A stretch of DNA of 64,000 nucleotides from Ulva prolifera (Eukaryota; Chlorophyta; Ulvophyceae; Ulvales; Ulvaceae): NCBI GenBank assembly GCA_023078555.1, contig CM041197.1, positions 4,237,810-4,301,809 of the forward strand, given 5' to 3'. A model generated the notes under the pieces. That model had not been told where the DNA came from. It saw only the letters and a list, made by a program, of their open reading frames with translations, and did not search any database. Positions 27,896 to 39,300 of the stretch are shown here, piece by piece. Every line of letters begins with the position of its first letter. The first letter of the stretch is position 1. A program made the position numbers and the translations under genes.

Positions 27896-29138
27896 TCTGG
27901 ACATGCACTGCGACGTACACAACACAAGCGTTGGTGATAAGAGCAGGTAGCACCAGAGTACGCGTGTAGCAGAACGTCAGCAGGCGGTCGTGATGTGATC
28001 AGGCCACCCGGGGCAGCATATATCGGCGCCATGGACATGGCCTGCGAGGTATTTGCAGCACCCCACGCCACAAACAACGTCATGACGTGGCATCGCATGC
28101 GCCGCATGCTGCTTACCGGCACCGTGACGGCCCCGGCTGACAGTGAGATCGGCGACCAGTGCACGGTGTGATCGTGCCATGGCCAGCTGGACCCTAGTCT
28201 CACCTCACGAAGTCGACTGTCAACCTGAACGCACATGCATGCCATTTGCTGTGTTTGCCTGTGCATCTATTGTCTTCAACTAGAGTAGTACGTCTGTGCT
28301 ATGTGCACATTCCGTTCACTCTTCTGCAGGCCATGCATGTGCAGAGGTGCTCCGGAAGAGTAAACGGTTGTGCACACTTGAGGCCTGAGATCTGAGCCGA
28401 TCAACTCGAAGCCAGCACTGGCAGGGGCCCCAGTCACCACGAGGCACTGGCCACGGGGGCAATCGTGCGAAGGCTGGCAGACCATCTCACATGATGTGTC
28501 GCGGGGCAGACCCGTCAAGTGCTGGCCAGTCAGTAGTCTTCGTGCACGCGTGCGAGGAAGATGTACACATGCCACTGACTCATTCGGAATCTACACCTGC
28601 GTGGATGTTGATCCGATGAGTCATGAGGTATTCCACACTCGATTACAAAAGAGTGAACGGGAGAAAACAAACACTGAAACCGATCTCATTTCACTCTTTT
28701 GTAAATAACTCTTTTGTAAATACGCTACATGTGCAAGTGTGGCCGCAAGTACAAGACTGCGCGGATCGTCGGCCACCTGGAAGCTTCTTAAGACGTGTCA
28801 TTGGCGAGCGGCCGAACTCGGAAGGGAGCGGTGATGCACATTCTGTCGATACCGCTGCGGCAGGGATCTTGATCAACTGGCATTTCTGAATACCGGCACC
28901 GCAAATCTGCACTGGTCATCTCGCGTAATTGGGGGCTGCACCCTAATGCATGCATGTGGAGGCCTCATGCATATATAGTGTTTCAGCTCTTGCTCTGCCG
29001 GACGAGCAATTGCGCACGCTACCTGTCACGATGTTAGCGAGGCGCATGCATATGCGTCTTGTCAGGACAAAGTGTCTCGAGATATATAGGAGTGGCAAGT
29101 AGCGAGATGCATGTGCGCTGCCGGGATGGGGTCTCATC
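27896..29138. other. Intergenic, no gene recognised
   Basis: Apart from the 37-bp repeat copies near 28643-28719, this stretch has only short frames. A minus-strand frame at about 27880-28266 is moderately long but matches no family I know. Confidence 0.35.
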
Positions 29139-29194
29139 AAAAAAATATTTTGTACACCACTGCTGATCAGCAGTGGTGTACAAAATATTTTTTT
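29139..29194. repeat. 56-bp perfect palindrome
   Basis: An A7 run, then TATTTTGTACACCACTGC, centres on TGATCA and is followed by the exact reverse complement. On RNA level it would form a 28-bp stem with almost no loop. The AT-rich ends and lack of flanking genes argue against a terminator of a specific gene. Confidence 0.95.
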
Positions 29195-30703
29195 TGTCCC
29201 CGGGGTGTCGGGGACACTCAGATTTTCACACTGGTGCAACCACTCTGTCTTTTCAATCTGCTCGGGGGTCCGGGTACCCTCTTCTTTAAAGAAGAAGAAA
29301 ATTTGGTGCGCGGAGTGAGGGGCCTGGGGGATCCTCGCAAACCGTGACGCGCGGCTTGCTCGTCGCTAACGATACACGGAAGAGAGGATGTCACATGCAA
29401 CAACAATCGGAGAAAGCAGAAACGCATATGCTTGAACCTTGCACCAACGCTACGCGCTGTTCATCACACTCCACTTGCAAGCACTGCAGTCAAGCGGTCC
29501 ACTTCTGCCTCCATCTCAGCCCTACTGGCACATGTCACATCATCCAGACCTCATGCAGAGCAGAACATAATATTCGTCAAGCACCCAAAAGTCCGGTGGC
29601 GCTCCTCGCAATTCACACGGCTTACGCCACGCATTTGCCCGTCGCCCACCGGAGAACCCCCGCGCCATCCGATTCCCAAGAAACTGAGTCCCAGGAAGCT
29701 GCGCAGCATGTCCTCCGAGGACATCCGACTTTCAGGCTGACTGTAGACCACTGGGTCTCAGACTGTGAGCCGGGGAGATGCGTGGAGACACGCCAGTGTG
29801 CTCACGTCTGTTCACGAATCTGTATACGTACTGCCACTGGTGCTCGATAGGTAGACGCTGACTCATGATATCAGAGGCGTGCCTCGGAGGGTGCGATAGA
29901 TGTGATGATGCGCCGCCCGATCTGCCTGTGATGACATCACACCTCCGCATGCAGTCAGAGGCCAAAGGAAGGATCCTTCGAATTCCAGAGCGCATCCGTC
30001 ACCGGCAGTCCTGTTGCATGCTCGAGGTGTGCCTCGCCTACGCATGTGTACGCACAGACGCTGAGGAGCAACCGAGCATGATGTCCATGGCCATGACAGA
30101 GCACTCCCCACAGTCGGACTGCAATCAGCACACGAGGGAGGCCAAGTTGGCTCATATGCATGCACTTTATTCACGTGGAAAGCACATCGCAATATGCTAT
30201 ATGCATCACGATACATGTCCCGGGGGTCTGGACGGTCGAGGTTTGTGCCAAGATATCTGCCGACCTCGCTATGCTGTACCAGCTGGTACACTGCAGTGGC
30301 CAACAGGCCTCCACTCTTGCCCTCAGCGCAGGCTGTCAGTGCTGTATGATGTGTCGTCAACCACTGTCTCACCCCCCCCCCCCCCCCCCCCCCGGCCCGT
30401 TCTAGTTAATTAGCGAAAACCCGCCATGGACACTGACATCTTCGGCCACTATAGTGTACTATAGTATACATCACGACTTGGTGACATGAATGTACTCACA
30501 TGAGGCCTGCAGGGTCCACCTGTCAACACTCGCCGGCAGGGGATGTACATCCCCTGCCTAGACGTCAACCAAATCATGGCCAGATGTGTATCAATGCATA
30601 TGTACAGATGTGCACATGCTCTGCAGCACAGCCGCGGCCAGGGGCCACAGGCAAGAGCCCAAGTGTAGTACACGGCAGTCCTGCTGTCCTGCAGCATGCC
30701 TAG
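29195..30703. other. Intergenic, no gene recognised
   Basis: Contains the C22 tract at 30372-30393. Frames at 29344-29850 and 29863-30413 overlap on opposite strands and show no domain or splice-like edges. Confidence 0.35.
30372..30393. repeat. C22 homopolymer tract
   Basis: 22 consecutive C on the plus strand, outside any recognised gene. Confidence 0.9.
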
Positions 30704-30813
30704 TAGTATGTGGCAATCCAGTGATATGGCCGCTATACCACTGGATCCTTGCACGCCGCGACGTGCAAGGGTCCAGTGGTATAGCGGCCATATCACTGGA
30801 TTGCCACATAGTA
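30704..30813. mobile_element. 110-bp palindromic MITE
   Basis: Two arms of about 52 bp are reverse complements with one or two mismatches (TAGTATGTGGCAATCCAGTG... and ...CACTGGATTGCCACATAGTA) around CCGCGA. Related but diverged palindromes lie at 35699-35777 and, as a fragment, at 22098-22131, which shows it is a dispersed family and not a one-off hairpin. Confidence 0.85.
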
Positions 30814-31549
30814 CATGCCACCAGAGTACCTCATCTACAGTCATGACTGTATGATCGCATGTGTTCTGGCGGCACTGTGTACGTATACAGTGTGCTCTGT
30901 ACCTGTGGAAGAGTTTCTGTCACGGCCTGTGTGCTCACTGGCAGTTGCGCCCCAGCATGTGTGAGACGCCTTTGCCGACGTGTCGTGATGCTCCCGGGCC
31001 CCGGGGCCATTTCAAATTAAGTTAAGAACAAGCAGGCTGATGTACTCTGTAATTTTACCTATCAATATCATCTGAACTCTTGCCAGAGTATTTGGTGCGT
31101 CACTGCCAGGGCAGCTGAGGGGTGCAATGCCGCATGGCCGCTGCCTGGTGTTGATTGCAATGCCGCATGGCCGCTGCCTGGTGTTTATTGCAATGCCGGT
31201 CACACGGCGATATCGCCGCGGTGGTAACGGAACACAGCACTGGCACCTCCATAATGAACAAGGCGACCCTGGAGATGTCGAGAACTGTGATCGCCAATCA
31301 TAACAGTCTGTGCGTCCTGCTGCTACACTCAGCTTACACATTTACTAAAAGTGTACAGAACGACACACATGTAGTGTGTTGTTCAGCACACGTACACCCC
31401 ACGGGTCTCCTAGGTCAGCTGGCAACTCTTCCGAACTTCTGAGTCATCCCACCTACGGTAATTGCCAACATGCTTTAAGTGTTTGCTGACACACCGTGAA
31501 CACAGTAGGTCCCACCTACAGTTTGCCTAATAAAGCTACATGTGCTGAC
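30814..31549. other. Intergenic, no gene recognised
   Basis: Holds the 33-bp tandem duplication at 31124-31197 (unit GCAATGCCGCATGGCCGCTG..., two full copies and the start of a third). No convincing frame. Confidence 0.4.
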
Positions 31550-31651
31550 CAGTGTTGGGTCATCGAGCCCGATCACATAGAACGATTCCGAATATCCAGG
31601 TCTATTTTCGGGGTGGCATCCCTGAAAATGCTGTAAATCGACCCAACACTG
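31550..31651 (+). mobile_element. hAT-like MITE, 102-bp class, best preserved copy
   Basis: Begins CAGTGTTGGGTC and ends GACCCAACACTG, so the terminal repeats are perfect over 12 bp. It is exactly 102 bp and flanked by GTGCTGAC and GTGCTAAC (7 of 8). Terminal CAG/CTG and an 8-bp duplication are typical of the hAT superfamily. It carries no coding capacity. Confidence 0.88.
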
Positions 31652-32944
31652 GTGCTAACACATGCCACCGTACGGACGCCTCTCCCTGCAGCTGCCCTGC
31701 ACTGTATGCCTGACACTACTTGCCTGGCACCAGAATGTGTACCAGAATTCTCGAGGCTAGCTTTCATGGGTGCACCCCCATACCATGGACTCATGGAACC
31801 GTCCGTTCCATTTGGTCTCCTACTGCATGCATAGTGATGCTGCCCCGGATTGCCTGGCTTTGCAGCGCATGCTGTGCCCGGCGGCGCAGTGCACCGGACG
31901 CTCTGATGCCCCCAGGTGTTCAGAAGGGGCCTTACAACATAACAAACTGGAAATGACTCACGAGCAACGTGGCCCGTGAGATAGATGGCTTCATGAGACT
32001 CCGAGAGCCAGAATGAGCTTGAACCAACTGCCATTGCTTCGCGTCATTACCTGCATTGCTGCCACTGGCAGTCTGCCGGTCCCAGCTGTCACAGATGCGA
32101 AAAAAAATGCAAGCACGCGACGCGCCAAAGTCCGTCTGCGTGGGTTGGTTGTGACTTGGCTCGGGGTCCCGGATCATCAACGCACAAGCAGGAAAGCAAC
32201 GCCTCTGTCTGCCTCGCCGCCATGATCCTCGTAATGTAAGCACGAAAATTGCATTGCTTAAGCAATGCTGGAGCTGTCTACCTTTCGCCGAGGTAGCTGT
32301 CGACCACGGCCGCGTGTGCCTGCACAGCGCTGGGAGTGATCTGCACTGACCCCATTCGGTGCACCACAGTTGCAAGGAGACACAGCGCCAGGCTACGGAT
32401 GTGCCACGTTAGATCGCTTCGGAATGGCAGCCGTGCCAAAGGCGTGCGGCGCAGCTGCGGTGCAACAGCTGCGCAGTCAGTAGGCGCACTGCGGTGTGCA
32501 CCAGCCTGTGAACAACCTCAATCTACAATGCAAACAGGTCGGCCTCCATGCCCGACGGCGCAGGATAGGGTGACAGAATCTAGCCCGCGCAGCTGGTCGC
32601 TGACATCGCCAACACCCTAGATCTGCGCACGAACTGCGATGAGCATGGTGATCACACACCCACCGTCACGGTGAGGGGTCGGCTGATGAGAAATGGGCGT
32701 GTGCACACACCGTGTGGCACATTTGCCACAGCAAAGGAATGCATGCAGACCATGCATACCAACAGCATATCATCCCCATGCACTGCTGCAGCAGTGAGCC
32801 GCGGGGTGCAGTGACGTGTGAGGCAATGTGTGTGGGTTTGTCGCTGGCCCCCTAGGTGTGGGGCCCGAGGTGCCAGGCGCGGCACCACTCGCTGCTCGCT
32901 GCGCTGTACACGTGCGCATGCATGCGTGCAAGGCGGGCACGCAC
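31652..32944. other. Downstream region of gene B
   Basis: The final exon(s) of gene B are expected here on the minus strand, since the last recognised exon ends at a donor (CAGCAA|GTGCGT). After a GTACAG acceptor near 32893 an in-phase frame (RSEQRVVPRLAP...) runs to a stop at about 32652, but it has no counterpart that I can see downstream of gene A, so I do not assign it. Confidence 0.35.
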
Positions 32945-35900
32945 TTGCTGCGCAGCCCGCATGGCCGCATTGACACGCGCCACGTCACTGCTGAAGAACT
33001 CCTCGCTGCCCAGCTCCGGCTCTGTCATGGTTGTGGGGCCCCCAGGCCACTGCCACACGTTGATGGGCGGAATGGAGTACACGGTAGGCCGTGGCGCCAC
33101 CCGAGCCACTGCAACCATCTGGTCGCCCGCCGGCGCCCCTGCCACCACATTGCCTTCGAATGACACGTCCTGCATGTTGTTGTCACACGTCACATGCATT
33201 TCCCCCATATGCTGACTCACTGTGCAGCATCGCCAGGAGCAGCGGCAGGGCAGGCTCTGCCGCTTCAAGTTGGGACAGGGCTGAGGTCTATCAAAAACTA
33301 GAGATACCCGGTAGAATAGCGTCAGCCACACGCGTGAAACACAAGCACAGCAGTGGCGGCGATGCGGTGTGGTCGACGTCGTGCCAAGTGTCGCACAGTT
33401 CCTGTTGTGCCACCTCTGAGGCAGGCTATTTGTCCGACAGCTCTATTGTCCTTTTGAATCAAGCACAAGTATAGTAGCTCCAACAATCGTATACTGCGGT
33501 GTCAGTGCCCACGGACGCTAGCTGGTGGATTCCTGGAAGATTTGCACATAAGACATGAAATGCATGGGTGTTCAGCCGCAGGGGGAGGGGGGGTACCGAT
33601 AGGGCGAGGGTGGAGGCCTGGTAGGCCGCGATGGCGGAGGCCTCGATCACGGTGCCCCTGCTCTTCTCCAGCAGCTCCATGTCTCGGAAGGCGACGCCGT
33701 TGAGCATCGCGGTCGCGCCCCGCATCACTCGAATGCCTGGCGCCAGGTTCCGCGTGAACCCTGCAAACTCCACCCCTGCACACGAACACACTGCCCTGCT
33801 GGTGCTGCCACAAAATATACCTGTACATACGTATGTACACATGAGCGAGTGGGTTTGAGTCCACATTGGAGAACCGGACGCTGTCCGCGGACTTGCGTAC
33901 AGGACGTTCGTGACAGTGGCAGCTGCTGCTGCAACCGTGACTGTGAACGGCAGCGTGAATTCAGTTCCGTGCAGACACCCGCCGCGGCTGCTGCAAAGAC
34001 CCTGCTTGTGCGATTCAGCATGCACATGGTTTGCATGGCGAGATCAACGATGGTGCAGAGAGGGGCACCTCGCGCGTAGAGCTTCGGGCCGCCTCCGTCC
34101 ACAGTGTTGACGTCGATCGCTCTGCAGTTTCGGCCGCCGCCCTGGAACACCGAGTCGCTGATCCACACCTGGCCGTCCACCTGTATCTCTCAACTCAATT
34201 GATGTAATGTAAAACAGACATCAATGTAAAGAAACATATGGACATGAGATCCGACAGCCGCTCGCTATCATGCATGCAGTGCATGCATAGGGGGGACAGC
34301 GAGGGAGGAGAAGGCCGCACGTGGAGCAGCAGCACGGAGCTGCCGCTGCCTGCTGGCGACGCGACGGCGACGTACAGCCGCTGCAGCAGCAGCCCGCTGC
34401 CTTGGGGCCCCGTGCCGAGGGGGATGTCGAGGAAGTCCTCCTCCACGAGCACCGCGCACGCGCCCGCCGGCCGCGACTCCGTCAGGCCGAACGCCGCCGG
34501 CGCGGGGCCGTCGCATTGACCCTGCACACGCAGCAAGACTGGCAATGCCGTGCGATGAAAACGCGCGCGGCTTCACGCACCAGCGCCAGGACGTCAAGCC
34601 ACAGTTCCGCATGGTATGATTGCGGCGCACGCCGGTCAGTGCCGGCGGGACAGCACAGCTGGCACTACGGGAAGGCTGAGCCACATCTGCAAAGCGCTCT
34701 CCCAGGAGTGACCTCAACAGGATTGGCAGGGTGCATTCCCCTGCGACGCGAAGGCCGCATGCAATGCGGAACATACGCATGCATCTACAAGCGTCCAATA
34801 GACGCCACTATAGTACACTGCCAGCGGCGACTGTGAAACAACACTGTGAGGTATAAATAATTGAGTTGAATCGGAAGGTTCCAGCAACGCACCACAATGG
34901 ACAGGGTTGTATTCTGCACTCTACCGACCGCCTTGTTCAGGGCCTCCACTCCGTCCAGGTCCGGAGCGTACGGCGACTGCAGCATGTTGAGGTGGGCGGT
35001 GATCAGGATGTGCTGCGCCCCCGCCTCCAGCGCCTCCTGAAAGTCCTCCGGCGTCGCAACCTCCGCAAACTCGGGGTGGTCCAGATCTTCGCCCGCGTAA
35101 TCGTAGTTCGACTCGTAGATGAATCTATCAGGAACTTCGAATTCTTCGAGCGGCTCCGAGTAATCATCGGCGACACCGTCTGGATCTAGCGGATCGTCTT
35201 CTGGCAAGTAGTCGTAGTCAAAGCCTCCGTAGTCAATGCCGCCGCTGGCGCCGGCGGTTCCGGGCCGCGGGCAGTTGAACACTTTTTTCGCGAATTTCTT
35301 CTTACAGTGGCCGGTGTTGCGGTCGCGCCGTGGGAAGCGGCACCGTGGACACTGTGGCAGCCTTCTGATACACCTGCACGGTGGCGTCGATGGCGTTGCC
35401 AGGGTGGGAAGAGCTCAGGTGTGCTGGTCAACTCGGTGAACACGTGCGCCGTTGAGCTCAAGCTGATTTATCATAGTAGATATTGTCAATTTGATTTAAT
35501 TATAAAAAGGTAAATGCTCACCTCCTGGATCGAGCGCGCGATCGCGCAGTCAAGCCTTCGCAGCGCAAGCGGGTACATGTGAGGCCCCCTTTGAGGTCCT
35601 AGCGCACGTCAGTACTACTGCTCACGTCAAGGCTGTTGTTGTGCTGCTGTGACGATGCTGATTCGGATGCTGCGCATAATCACAGTGTAGCAACATTAAT
35701 CCAGCGACTTGGCCACGATAACACTGGACCCTTACGACGTGTAAAGGTCCAGTGGTATTGATGCCATATCATTGGCCGTTCATAAGAGGTAGGTCCTCTG
35801 CTCGAGCTCCCTGAAGCCGATTACACCATCTCCAGGCCTAGGAGATGCATCAGCGGCGACGAGCACACGTGCAGCAACTGCGACGCCACCGCCGGCGCCA

Positions 35901-36239
35901 ACGCGATACCACAGCATGCAGATGGCTGTCCTGGCCAGAACTTTATTGATCAGCAGTGCAGCCACTATGGCTGGCGTGGCCGTACTTTCTGTTCTTCCCA
36001 TGGCAGCCGTGGAGCAGGCTCCGGCCGGCGCCGGTGGAGGTCTCGCCGTGGCCGAACGCCAGTGCATGAGCATCACCGGTTGCAGCTCGACCGTAAGCCG
36101 ATGTAAGCACACCGCGGCCCGTGTGAGAGTGTGCAGGTCCGGCAGCGCCGGGGAGGCTGGGGTGGCCTCTTGCAGCCGCTGCTGCGACGCAGTTTGTGGC
36201 CACCAGGACGCCCACGGCGGCCGTCCGCAGTGCTGCCAT
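32945..36239 (-). CDS. Secreted beta-helix (pectin-lyase-like) protein B, 3' end unresolved
   Basis: Exons in transcript order: 36239-35986, 35373-34893, 34521-34321, 34180-34069, 33775-33597, 33169-32945, giving 484 codons. It is the paralogue of gene A: exons 4, 5 and 6 are 112, 179 and 225 nt in both, intron phases are identical, and protein segments align directly (VATPEDFQEALEAGAQHI; CAVLVEEDFLDIP; VWISDSVFQGGGRNCRAID; FAGFTRNLAPGI; PAGDQMVAVA; INVWQWPGG). It has a signal peptide (MAALRTAAVGVLVATNC...), LLHGCHGKNRK, a C-x6-C-x2-CRFP-x7-GHC motif, then a tyrosine- and aspartate-rich acidic stretch longer than in A. The start at 36239 puts the Met just before the hydrophobic core; an upstream in-frame Met exists at 36314 inside a MITE. 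Enzymatic function cannot be inferred; secretion and a beta-helix fold are well supported. Confidence 0.75.
35699..35777. mobile_element. Diverged copy of the palindromic MITE in intron 1 of gene B
   Basis: CACTGGACCCTTACGACGTG and TAAAGGTCCAGTGGTAT reproduce the centre of the 30704-30813 palindrome. The outer arms are worn (CCAGCGACTTGGCCACGATA against GCCATATCATTGG). Confidence 0.65.
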
Positions 36240-36290
36240 GTCCACCGAGATCCCGTGACCCCTTTGGGCACCGAGCCTGCACATGCCTGC

Positions 36291-36392
36291 CAGTTTTGGG
36301 TCGCTTTGCCGCATTTCCAGGGCTGCGACCCAGAAAATATATCTGAATATTCGGAATTGTTACATACGATCGGGCCTGACGACGCAACACTG
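36291..36392 (-). mobile_element. hAT-like MITE, 102-bp class, 52 bp upstream of gene B start
   Basis: A reverse-oriented copy: begins CAGTTTTGGGTC and ends GACGCAACACTG, exactly 102 bp. Flanks ATGCCTGC and ATGCCTGA agree at 7 of 8, a good 8-bp target-site duplication. Its position places it in the probable 5' UTR or promoter of gene B. Confidence 0.87.
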
Positions 36393-39300
36393 ATGCCTGA
36401 CCTGTCACAGCTCTGAAAGCTTATGTGCGCTTCAGCTGCGTGTAATGTTCTCGTTTCTGATTGTTATCTTTTCTTGGGAGCTTGAGCCCTGCATTTTAAA
36501 ATGTGATGCACATGTGGTGTCACTGTAGATAGTGTATACACTATCCACGTAGATAGTGTATACACTATCCTTAAGCCACGTGGGGACGAAGCCCCGGGTC
36601 CCGCTCTGGCACATGCACACTGGTGCGGCTGCTTCAATTGTATCTAGCTGAGAGACATCATGAGGTCTGCGCAGGCAGGCTCATGCTGGGATTGCTGACG
36701 ATCCGCATGTAGCTTAAGCTTACCAATTGGTGCCATGGTGCAGGCAGCCCTGATGATCGCTTCGGACTGGGCGGGCGCCTTGCTTTCGCACCGCAAGGGC
36801 ACCGCAAAGAAGGCTGCATGCACCCTGTTGCCACCTGCGACCGCCTGTTGGTACCGATCAAAGCTGTAGGAGCATCTGAGCGTGCCAGCATGCAGGGCAG
36901 ATGGATGTGCAGCTCACCTGCAGTGTCTACGTCTACACAGGTCAGGTCGCTCATACGCCGCATGAGCGCCGCATGAGCGCTCATCATCACCTAGGTAGTG
37001 TAGTAGCTACTAGTAGCTGCTGGGCAGCAGGCCTAGGGGTTTGCAATTGCCTGTTCAACTTGCTGGGCTGGGTTGGTCAGCACGTGCACGGTGCAGTCAC
37101 AGGAAGGAAATTCAAAGGATCCAGGCCATCATGCTTGTCTGCTTGGAGGTGGTGTTGAGTGGCAGCTGTGCCTTTGAGCATTCCGACCTGGGTGAGAGCT
37201 GTGTGCTGCGCCTTGTGCTGTGTGCTGCACCTTGCCGTGCTGTGCATGTGCTATGCATTTATTTTGTTGAGTACTGTGGTACAAGTACACTGCTTGGCAA
37301 CGAGAAGTATAGAACTGTATGTATGAGAGGGGGCTCCTGCAGTGTCACCTGCCTGAATTCACCTTGGTGAAACAAGGGATACTGACTATTCGTCATGCTG
37401 TTCGTCATGCTGAACCTTCTGTCACGAGATGGATGCTAAATCACTGTCAACATCACATGCTTTCACAGCGGTTGGTGTGGCATCCAGCAGATTCTGTCAA
37501 AACAAGAAAGAAACTTACAAGAATCTCTTACAAGGATCAGATTCAATTTCATCGATTATATATACGACACGCCGTCGACCAGTTCTTGTGGAACTACGAT
37601 GCCAGCAAGGTTCGCTGGAGAAGAAACTCGTATGGCGCGCATGTCACGATTATTGAGTCAACAGCCGGTCATGACCGCATGCAACCGGCTGCTGTGCAGT
37701 GTGAGGGCTCCGCGACCCCAGGTTCGCAGCAGCCGGGCGCAGCTGCCCATCCGCGGGTTGCGTTCAGCCTGAACAGCGGCATGCAAGCGTAGCTACAGTG
37801 GCGCAAAGTTCACACGTGGGTTGGACGCCGAAGTTTCCTCATTGCAGCGCATCAGCACGCCGATCACTGGGAGCACGCAGCATCGAGACACTCAACGGGT
37901 ACATCGAACCAAAAAAAAAAAATCGATGTCCTGGTCAGACGCTGTCTTGCGTTCGGGAACAGCTGCTTTTCTGCCGTGGTCAAGCAACGAGTGCACTCTC
38001 TTTCACTTCACAACCACCGGTCTCGAAGCAGAGAGTGCAGACAAAACCAAGCGTGGACACTCCTCATATAGCTGTACTCAATTTCAACAGAATGCAACTC
38101 CTGGACTTGTCTTGCAGCAGCAGTAGCTGGTCACCGGTAAAGCAGTCCGCAATTGTCACTGCAGAGGAGCGCTGCGAAGCAGGCCCGCCCAGCGCAAGCA
38201 GAGCTGGCACTGCCGCACAGCATTGAGCAAAGTCACACATGGTTGCGGCAAATGACATGTCGATGCTTCTTGTGACTTGCCGGCCATGGTCTGAACATAT
38301 TGATGCTTCAATCGACGACAACGTCGTCAAACACTCGTCCAACTCTCGAGGATGTCGATGGCGTACCAGCGGCAGGAAGTGCTGCGCCTAATAGTCACTG
38401 TGTACCTCGATCAACGCACACGCCCTCTTCGAAGACACTGGAGATTCTGGTCCGTGGAGCGAGTCTTCGATCGGGGGCCCCGGGGCGATCCGTGTACGGA
38501 CTTCAGCACCTGTCGGGCACTCAAGAATTCGTGTGTCCTCTCGAACGAGAATCAATGTCGAGTTTGGTGATATTCACAAATGCTGGCAGCACGTCAATTG
38601 CAAGTCTGGCGGAAATCGACAGATCTGGGCTCCACGTCAAGATCGCCACTGCTGTAATTATAACCGCGGCCTGCGCATTAAATGCAGCACACAGTCGGCG
38701 AGTCAACGTCGACCTGTCCCTGCAACAGCCGAGTGTGATCACAAGAGCACCTGCTCCTCAAGTGCTCAAATCTCGTACGCATCGGCTGTGCATGTACTTC
38801 ACAGCGACATCTGGCAGCTTTCGGTGCGAATTTGCCGGCCACAAAAGCCTCGCCAAGTCGACTGAGCTGTACACACACACGCCTCGAGTATTTGATGATG
38901 GGTGAGTCGGACGGCTTTGGAGAGAATTCAGAGGTCGTGCATCTTGCCTCGAGAAAACGTTTGCTAAACGGTTAACCTGGCATCGGCTGCATCATATGAT
39001 GCCTTCGTGATGCGTGTCAGCACCCCGCCAGGCGGACAGATGACAAACACGACCAAATACAGACCACCACATATGCATGGTCAGCCGCAGCCCGTCCAGT
39101 GCAGGGCTCCAGGTGGGGGAGTTGCGCCAGAGTTGCAGCTTCGAATATAAGTGAGAACACGTGACATGCCCAGCTGCCAGAAGTTATGGCGCAGTCAGAC
39201 AGCCAGCTCCGGGGGGCGCTGGCCGCTGCGCAGCATGCTGGCAAGAATGCAGCACTCTTCACCTATTCTTGGTGGCCACCTTTCGCTGCCGGACTAGGGT

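Larger units (their letters stand above)
26761..28719. repeat. Cluster of 37-bp repeats in both orientations
   Basis: The element TTACAAAAGAGTGAACGGGA followed by GAAAACAAACACTGAAA occurs at 27038-27074 and 28643-28679 (forward), at 26761-26797 and 27294-27330 (reverse), truncated at 27169-27202, and as a nested run of partial copies at 27370-27450. Short reverse ends lie at 28691-28704 and 28707-28719. Copies are nearly identical while the DNA between them is unrelated. One further copy is at 10867-10903. Read as protein the unit gives YKRVNGRKQTLK or its frame variants, but the flanks break every frame. Confidence 0.92.

Noticed and set aside
27694..28266. 190-codon minus-strand frame with a hydrophobic middle
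   Set aside because: It starts within the repeat-derived sequence and runs through the TTCGA array. No family is recognised and no splice-like edges are present.
38300..38905. 201-codon plus-strand frame
   Set aside because: No domain, no splice-like edges, and both strands are equally open. Kept only as a note in the gap entry.
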